Shown in pieces: positions 1 through 4,388 of a stretch of 5,478 nucleotides of DNA (position 1 is the stretch's first letter; each line of letters opens with the position of its first letter). The notes under the pieces were generated by a model. That model had not been told where the DNA came from. It searched no databases and worked only from the letters and a program-made list of their open reading frames with translations. The stretch lies in NCBI GenBank assembly GCA_963643985.1, contig CAVINP010000124.1:1-5478 (forward strand). The letters run 5' to 3'. A program made the translations under genes and the position numbers. Source of the DNA: SFTH01 sp963643985 (GTDB lineage: Bacteria; Bacillota; Clostridia; Christensenellales; Aristaeellaceae).

Positions 1-735
1 GACGTGACGCCCTCGGACATCACGGGCTTTTCCATCGTCAATTTCAAGACCGGCGAGCTGGAATACAAGCCGGGCATGATCATGAGCCAGATCGTGCTGG
101 CCGACGAGATCAACCGCACATCGCCCAAGACGCAGTCCTCACTGCTGGAGGTGATGGAGGAGGGCCAGGTCTCGGTCGACGGCACAACCTATCGTCTGCC
201 GCAGCCCTTTATCGTGCTGGCCACGCAGAATCCCGTGGACTTTGTGGGCACCTATCCGCTGCCGGAGGCGCAGCTGGACCGCTTTTTCATGCGCATATCC
301 ATCGGCTACCCGACCGCCGATGAAGAGGCGGACATACTGGAGAGATACACCGGCGGCGCACGCCCCATGGAGGAACTCAAGCCCATCTGCACCGCTTCGG
401 ATATACTCCGCCTCCAGCAGGAGGTCGAGGGCGTGCACACCTCCAGGGAGATCCGCGCCTACATATCCGCCATCGCCGCTGCCTCGCGCAAGAACCCTGC
501 GCTGCAGCTGGGCGTGTCCACGCGTGCCGCGATATCGCTGCTGCGTGCCGCTCAGGCCTGCGCACTGCTGGCAGGCAGGGACTATGTTGTGCCCGAGGAT
601 GTGCTCAAGATGGCACCCTCGGTGCTCGCGCACAGGCTCGTGCTCTCCCCGGAGGCACGTATGCGCAACATGACCGCCGAACGCGTGCTGCAAAACGTGC
701 TCTCGGGCGTGACCGTGCCGGTGAAAGTGAAATGA
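1..735 (+). CDS. MoxR-family AAA+ ATPase, C-terminal 244 residues (5' end outside window)
   Basis: This is a cytoplasmic AAA+ ATPase of the MoxR family, which is thought to act as a chaperone-like remodeller of partner proteins. The frame is open from base 1. The GTG at base 4 is not the true start, because the fragment begins in the middle of the AAA+ core (VTPSDITG, just after the region that follows Walker A). Counting from the first codon, Walker B is IVLADEINR (31-39, Asp35-Glu36), sensor 1 is ATQNP (74-78, Asn77), the LPEAQLDRF motif with the probable arginine finger is at 88-96, and the sensor 2 region is GVSTRA (171-176) in the helical lid. All are intact. MoxR proteins usually have about 310-330 residues, so roughly 75-85 residues including Walker A lie upstream. 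The stop overlaps the start of the DUF58 gene in ATGA, which indicates translational coupling. MoxR ATPases typically pair with DUF58 or other von Willebrand A (vWA)-like proteins, as here. The family assignment is firm; the specific substrate is unknown. Confidence 0.96.
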   Translation, partial: DVTPSDITGFSIVNFKTGELEYKPGMIMSQIVLADEINRTSPKTQSSLLEVMEEGQVSVDGTTYRLPQPFIVLATQNPVDFVGTYPLPEAQLDRFFMRISIGYPTADEEADILERYTGGARPMEELKPICTASDILRLQQEVEGVHTSREIRAYISAIAAASRKNPALQLGVSTRAAISLLRAAQACALLAGRDYVVPEDVLKMAPSVLAHRLVLSPEARMRNMTAERVLQNVLSGVTVPVKVK

Positions 736-1877
736 GAATGCGCTTCTTCGGTGTCCTGGCGGCCATGCTTGCGCTGCTGAGCGCGGGTCTGGCCACGGGT
801 ACGCGGGTGTACTATCTGCTGGCGGCGCTGCTGATGCTGATGACGCTGTACTCTCTGGCCTCGGTGCTGATAACGCTTCTGACCGCCCGGGTCGGCATCC
901 GCGGCGTAAAGCCGAGGGTCAGCCGCGGCGATCGGCTTATGACGCAGCTGACGCTGAACCACAAGTGCATACTGCCCGTGGGGCAGATTTGGCTCACGCT
1001 CAGCCAATCGCAGGAGAGCATCATCGTCAACGCCCCGCCGTTTGTGACGCGGCAGTTCCGGCACGTGATCCCCTGCCCGCACCGCGGCATCTACGAGGTG
1101 GGTGTGGCGTCCGTGGGCGTATCGGACCTGTTTGCGCTGTTTGAATTTTCGCGGAAGGTCGACAAAAAGCACCTGCGCATTGAGGTCTGTCCGCGCCCCG
1201 GATCCCAGCAGCTGATGATGCTCAAGGCCTCGGACATGGGGCCGGAGTTCATATCCCGCGCCCCCGAGGACAATGCATCGCCCTCGGACGTGCGCCGCTG
1301 GCAGGACGGCGACGAGCTCAAGAAGGTGCACTGGAAGCTGACGCTGAAAAAGCGCGAAGTGATGGTGCGCACCTTCGAGGAGAGCGCACGCCCCGACACG
1401 CTGATTATTCCCGATCTGAGCGAAATCACGGCACTCAATGACCAGAAACTGACGCTGGAGGATGCCATCTGCGAGGCGGCACTGGGCGCAGCAAAGGCCC
1501 AGCTGGACGGCGGCTATCCCGTGCGCATGCCGCTGCAGTCCTCGCATCCGCAGGAATTGGCCTCGCGCTCTGCCGAGGAGCTGCCCGCGTTCTGCGAGGC
1601 GCTCACGCGCGTGGCCTTTGACAGCCCCTATCCCTACGAGCAGATACTGATGCTCATGATGGGCCGTTTCCAGCGCACGGGCGGCGCGGTGCTGATCACC
1701 TCGCGGCTGACGGGCCGCACGGCGGACATTGCCATGCGCATGCAGCTGAGCGGCGTCTGCGTGAAATTCATCTGGGTGAGCGAGGACAGGCGCAGCGAGT
1801 CGCTGGAAATGCTCGAGCGCATCCGCATGTCGGGCGCGATTGTGGAGCAGCTCAATCCCTGGAGTGAGGAACAATAA
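732..1877 (+). CDS. DUF58 (vWA-like fold) membrane-anchored protein, partner of MoxR ATPase
   Basis: This 381-residue protein belongs to the DUF58 family, which is encoded beside MoxR ATPases in many bacteria and resembles Bacillus YeaD. Two hydrophobic helices near the N-terminus (about 5-21 and 27-50), preceded by MRMR, should form a membrane hairpin with the rest in the cytoplasm. The segment HRGIYEVGVASVGVSDLFALF (118-138) matches the family pattern RGxY...DxFGLF. Residues 188-216 carry the DUF58 signature: RRWQDGDELKKVHWK, then VRTFE. After it comes a vWA-like strand, TLIIPDLS (223-230). Its metal-site motif is incomplete: Asp228 and Ser230 are present, but the second Ser of DxSxS is replaced by Ile232. 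The ATG at 732 lies in the ATGA overlap with the ATPase stop and has no clear Shine-Dalgarno sequence, so it probably relies on coupled translation. An ATG at 738 (residue 3) is a possible alternative. Biochemical function is unproven for the family; a role as adaptor between ATPase and membrane partner is an inference. Confidence 0.94.
   Translation: MRMRFFGVLAAMLALLSAGLATGTRVYYLLAALLMLMTLYSLASVLITLLTARVGIRGVKPRVSRGDRLMTQLTLNHKCILPVGQIWLTLSQSQESIIVNAPPFVTRQFRHVIPCPHRGIYEVGVASVGVSDLFALFEFSRKVDKKHLRIEVCPRPGSQQLMMLKASDMGPEFISRAPEDNASPSDVRRWQDGDELKKVHWKLTLKKREVMVRTFEESARPDTLIIPDLSEITALNDQKLTLEDAICEAALGAAKAQLDGGYPVRMPLQSSHPQELASRSAEELPAFCEALTRVAFDSPYPYEQILMLMMGRFQRTGGAVLITSRLTGRTADIAMRMQLSGVCVKFIWVSEDRRSESLEMLERIRMSGAIVEQLNPWSEEQ
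1861..1870 (+). promoter_or_regulatory. Ribosome binding site of the transglutaminase-like gene
   Basis: GGAGTGAGGA lies inside the last codons of the DUF58 gene, with six bases between its end and the ATG at 1877. It holds two Shine-Dalgarno-like cores (GGAG and GAGG). Together with the TAATG stop/start overlap, it fixes the start of the downstream gene and suggests that translation both reinitiates and initiates independently there. Confidence 0.75.
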
Positions 1878-4306
1878 TGGAGAAACTGACACGTATGCTC
1901 TGCACGGTGCTGACGGCCGGCCTGATGGCCGGCTGCACGGCGTGCTTTGCAGCACGCGCATTGGGCTTTGACGTATCCTGGGTCTGCGCCTATCCCGCGG
2001 CGATCGCCGTGGCGGCGGTGCTTGCGCTGACGCGGCGCAGGGCGGGCTTCACCCTCGCGGCGGCTGCGGCGATTGCCGTGGCGCTGGGCGCGGTGCTTGC
2101 CGCGAACATGAGTGGCCTGCGCTCGGCCATAGGCGAGTTTGCCGCAGCCGGCACGGCCGATGAGACTTTCTTTGCAAAGTATGCCTCCGCGGCTTCGGGC
2201 GGCACGCTGGCCCTGGCCATACTGCTGGGCGCGATCATGGCGCTGCTGCTGAGATCCCCCGGCGGCGTGCCCATGGCGCTGACGCTCGAGGTGGCGGCGG
2301 TGCTCTGCGGCCTGAGCCTGAATGAAAACACTTCCGTCTGGGCGGCACTGCCCGGCCTCGCGGCGGGGCTGGCGGCCTTCGGACTGGCTTCGCAGGTGCA
2401 CAGGGCGGACGGCGTGCGCCCCGCACTGCTGCTGCCCGCGCTGGTGCTGGTGATCGTGGCCATGCTCGTCACGCCCTCCGCGCGCGTCACGTGGGAGCCG
2501 CTTGAAAATCTGGCCGAGCGCATCCGCAGCGTCGTGGACGACTATGTGCGCTTTACCGAGCAGCGCGTGGCGTTTTCCATCGCCGAGAAGGGCTATGACC
2601 ATGCCGGACTGGTGAACGATCACGTCACGGCCATGCTGGGCGGCCCGGCCAACCCCTCCGATGATACGGTCATGAAGGTGAAGACCGACACCACGCTGCT
2701 GCTGCGCGGTTCGGTCCGCCGCACCTACACAGGCTATTCCTGGATAGATGATCAGGCGAAGGCACGCTACCTCTACTATGACTTCACGCACAGCGCGACC
2801 CGCGACGATGCCTTCGATGCAGACATCGGCACGCAGGGCTTTGACACGGTCGAGGTTTCGGTGGAGATGCTCTCCGATGGCACAAGCACGCTCTTTGTGC
2901 CCGCACACATGACCTCCTTTGACATGGATCTGTCCAACGCCGTCTACTACAACGTGGCGGGCGAGATTTTCCTGACCCGCGAGACGCAGGCCGGTGACAG
3001 CTATACCTTCACCGCCTCACTGCCCCAAAGCAGCGCCGCACTCATTGCCGCGGCCCAAACGGCACAGGATAAACAGGACGCGGGTTACGACGAAGCCGTT
3101 GCCAACTACACCGCCCTGCCCGAGGGCATTGACTCTCAGGTGTACGCGCTGGCGGTGGAACTGACGCAGGATAAGACAAGTCCCGTGGAAAAGGCCTATG
3201 CGATTCAGGAATACCTGGCCGGGAACTACAAATACACGCTGGAGACCGACTATCCCGATGACGGGCAGGACTTTGTCTCCCGCTTCCTGCTGGAGGAAAA
3301 GCAGGGCTACTGCAGCTACTTTGCCTCTGCCATGACGGTGCTCTGCCGCATAGCGGGGATACCCGCCCGCTACGTCGAGGGCTATTATGTGCAGGCCGAG
3401 GCCGACGGCGAGACGATCGTCACCGGCAGGAACGCCCATGCATGGGTCGAAGTCTATCTGAACGGCATCGGCTGGACGGCCTTTGACCCTACCGCACGTG
3501 CCGTGGAACAGTCACAGGGCGAATCGGACGAAACTGCAGGCGAGGACGACAACGGCGGCACGCCCGATCCCGACGATGACAACGGCGGCGTCAGCCACGG
3601 TGAGGGAACCGACGGCGACGAGGGCAGCGAGGACGGCGGCATCGCCGATACCTCCGCCGGCTCGGATACGCCGGACGGGGAAAACAACGATGATTCCGCA
3701 GGCGATACGCCCGAGGATCAAAACGACAATGAAGACCGGAACGATGACCGGAGTGATGACACGCCCGATGATCAAAGCAATGACCGGAGTGATGACACCC
3801 CCGAAGACGAACCCGAGGATCAGCCCGAAAATCAGGACGAAAATCAAAACGACGACAGAAACCTGACGTGGTTGTGGATACTGCTTGCCCTGCTTCTGCT
3901 TACGGCGCTGATCGTACTGCTCGTGCTGTGGCTCAAAAAGCGCATCGCGGCGAGCGACCCGCTGAAGCTGGCGGCGGCAACGAAGGATACGACTGCGGCC
4001 TGTCTGCTGCTCTACCGCGCGATACTGACGCTCCTTGCCCGCTACGGCCTCGTGCCGCAGGGCGGCGAGACGGCGCAGGCCTTTGCCGAGCGCGTGGTGC
4101 AGACCGTGCCCAACGGCAGCTATCCCGCATTCGCCTCTGCTCTGGCTACGCTGCGATACTCGGGGAACAGCGCCGACAAGGAGACGTATGCTCTGGGCAA
4201 AAAGGCGTACAAAGCCTTCCTGAACGGCATGAAAAAGAGCGAACGGCTGCGCTACGAGCTGCGCCGCGCCGTATCGGGCAACGGCGATATGGAAAATATT
4301 CCGTAA
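1877..4306 (+). CDS. Transglutaminase-like (TgpA/YebA-type) polytopic membrane protein
   Basis: This 809-residue membrane protein has the layout of the TgpA/YebA family: N-terminal membrane domain, external transglutaminase-like domain, one more helix and a cytoplasmic tail. Seven hydrophobic segments are visible at about 8-28, 35-52, 57-77, 108-126, 130-147, 154-172 and 182-199. Positive loops (LTRRR at 51-55, HRADGVR at 175-181) face the cytoplasm. Residues 201-420 form an external, probably beta-rich region that includes RGSVRRTYTGYSWI (277-290), a pattern typical of the family. The transglutaminase core spans about 430-540, with catalytic Cys479 in QGYCSYFASAM, His521 in NAHAWVEVY and Asp537 in FDPTA. 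An Asp-rich linker (541-662) leads to TM8 (663-686), and the tail (687-809) resembles DUF4129. The fold could be a protease, a peptide transferase or an amidase; the intact triad argues for activity. The TgpA homologue in Pseudomonas aeruginosa is reported as essential. The start has a good ribosome binding site and overlaps the DUF58 stop by one base (TAATG). Assignment is firm; substrate unknown. Confidence 0.95.
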   Translation: MEKLTRMLCTVLTAGLMAGCTACFAARALGFDVSWVCAYPAAIAVAAVLALTRRRAGFTLAAAAAIAVALGAVLAANMSGLRSAIGEFAAAGTADETFFAKYASAASGGTLALAILLGAIMALLLRSPGGVPMALTLEVAAVLCGLSLNENTSVWAALPGLAAGLAAFGLASQVHRADGVRPALLLPALVLVIVAMLVTPSARVTWEPLENLAERIRSVVDDYVRFTEQRVAFSIAEKGYDHAGLVNDHVTAMLGGPANPSDDTVMKVKTDTTLLLRGSVRRTYTGYSWIDDQAKARYLYYDFTHSATRDDAFDADIGTQGFDTVEVSVEMLSDGTSTLFVPAHMTSFDMDLSNAVYYNVAGEIFLTRETQAGDSYTFTASLPQSSAALIAAAQTAQDKQDAGYDEAVANYTALPEGIDSQVYALAVELTQDKTSPVEKAYAIQEYLAGNYKYTLETDYPDDGQDFVSRFLLEEKQGYCSYFASAMTVLCRIAGIPARYVEGYYVQAEADGETIVTGRNAHAWVEVYLNGIGWTAFDPTARAVEQSQGESDETAGEDDNGGTPDPDDDNGGVSHGEGTDGDEGSEDGGIADTSAGSDTPDGENNDDSAGDTPEDQNDNEDRNDDRSDDTPDDQSNDRSDDTPEDEPEDQPENQDENQNDDRNLTWLWILLALLLLTALIVLLVLWLKKRIAASDPLKLAAATKDTTAACLLLYRAILTLLARYGLVPQGGETAQAFAERVVQTVPNGSYPAFASALATLRYSGNSADKETYALGKKAYKAFLNGMKKSERLRYELRRAVSGNGDMENIP
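1914..1957 (+). other. Two adjacent perfect hairpins early in the transglutaminase-like gene
   Basis: The first has arms GCCGGCC (1916-1922) and GGCCGGC (1927-1933) around a TGAT loop, and can extend by one G-U and one C-G pair to 1914/1935. The second has arms GCGTGCT (1940-1946) and AGCACGC (1951-1957) around a TTGC loop. They are four bases apart and begin 37 bases after the start codon. No T-run follows, so they are not an intrinsic terminator. They lie inside codons 13-27 of the first membrane helix region. A role in mRNA stability or in slowing early translation is possible, but chance in GC-rich coding DNA is a real alternative. Confidence 0.35.
3734..3798 (+). repeat. Short in-frame tandem repeats encoding the Asp-rich linker
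   Basis: A 19-base unit beginning ATGACCGG is repeated exactly at 3744-3762 and 3780-3798. The 36-base period is 12 codons, so the frame is kept and the protein repeats DDRSDDTP/NDRSDDTP-type units. A 12-base-period partial copy of GACCGGA...GATGAC (3734-3748 against 3746-3760) lies just before. Upstream, GACAACGGCGGC occurs at 3548-3559 and again at 3578-3589, a 30-base period encoding the two DDNGG units. All are inside the transglutaminase-like gene and would allow linker length to change by slippage or recombination without a frameshift. Confidence 0.7.
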
Positions 4307-4310
4307 TTTT
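4281..4310 (+). terminator. Weak terminator-like hairpin at the end of the transglutaminase-like gene
   Basis: ACGG (4281-4284) pairs with CCGT (4301-4304), and GATAT (4286-4290) pairs with ATATT (4296-4300) through one G-U pair. C4285 is bulged and the loop is GGAAA. The stem is followed by AATTTT (4305-4310). It overlaps the last codons and the TAA stop. The inner stem is AT-rich and the T-run is only four bases, so termination would be inefficient. No better terminator is visible before secA. Confidence 0.3.
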
Positions 4311-4338
4311 GCATGAGATATTTGTCAAAGGCATGCAA
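4309..4338. repeat. Inverted repeat around the secA -35 element
   Basis: TTGCATG (4309-4315) and CATGCAA (4332-4338) are exact reverse complements separated by 16 bases. Their centres are 23 bases apart, about two helical turns. The -35 hexamer lies between them, within a smaller near-palindrome TTTG-T-CAAA (4321-4329). This geometry fits a dimeric DNA-binding protein site, but the arms are short and no known regulator's box is recognised. A weak RNA hairpin ending upstream transcription is a less likely reading, as no T-run follows. Confidence 0.35.
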
Positions 4339-4351
4339 TCTGTGTTATACT
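4322..4351 (+). promoter_or_regulatory. Candidate sigma-A/sigma-70 promoter of secA
   Basis: The -35 element is TTGTCA (4322-4327), with five of six bases matching TTGACA. The -10 element is TATACT (4346-4351), five of six matching TATAAT. They are separated by 18 bases. A TG one base before the -10 (4343-4344) makes it an extended -10. Transcription would start near 4358, giving a leader of about 30 bases before the secA start codon. The spacer is visibly more AT-rich than the flanking genes, which supports a promoter. Confidence 0.75.
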
Positions 4352-4377
4352 GGTAGAAGCGCGGAGTATGCGCACTT

Positions 4378-4383
4378 GGAGGA
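4378..4383 (+). promoter_or_regulatory. Ribosome binding site of secA
   Basis: GGAGGA is a near-perfect Shine-Dalgarno sequence five bases before the ATG at 4389. It decides between that start and an in-frame ATG at 4368, whose only GGAG (4363-4366) sits one base away and is too close to work. Confidence 0.85.
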
Positions 4384-4388
4384 TCGAG

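Noticed and set aside
1877..1939. Lipoprotein signal: LMAGC at residues 16-20 of the transglutaminase-like protein
   Set aside because: The -3 residue is Met, not the usual Leu, and the segment is the first of several membrane helices as expected for this family. Cleavage there would disturb a topology that fits the positive-inside rule well.
582..1961. 459-codon open frame on the - strand across the ATPase and DUF58 genes
   Set aside because: It lies antisense to two well-supported genes. The translation is rich in His, Arg, Ala and Gln with no recognisable domain, as expected from the complement of GC-rich codons.
1634..2908. 424-codon open frame on the - strand
   Set aside because: It is an antisense shadow of the DUF58 and transglutaminase-like genes, with low-complexity composition and no convincing ribosome binding site or domain.
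3560..3630. EF-hand or dockerin-like calcium loop in the linker (DPDDDNG)
   Set aside because: The first three Asp positions fit, but there is no Glu at position 12 and no flanking helices. Low-complexity Asp runs produce such partial matches by chance.
3483..3866. Thr/Arg/Met-rich 127-codon frame (+) and an apparently hydrophobic 111-codon frame (- strand, 3512-3847)
   Set aside because: Both are other-frame readings of the repetitive Asp/Asn/Glu codons in the linker. GAC/GAT repeats give Val/Ile/Leu on the opposite strand, which mimics a membrane protein.
4359..4373. GCGC / GCGC hairpin in the secA leader exposing GGAG in its loop
   Set aside because: A four-base self-complementary stem with a seven-base loop is too weak to count as a riboswitch or attenuator, and the real ribosome binding site lies outside it.
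4368..4388. Upstream in-frame ATG of secA adding MRTWRIE
   Set aside because: Its only Shine-Dalgarno-like GGAG is one base away. The start at 4389 has GGAGGA at a good distance and gives the conserved MFDFLKK N-terminus.
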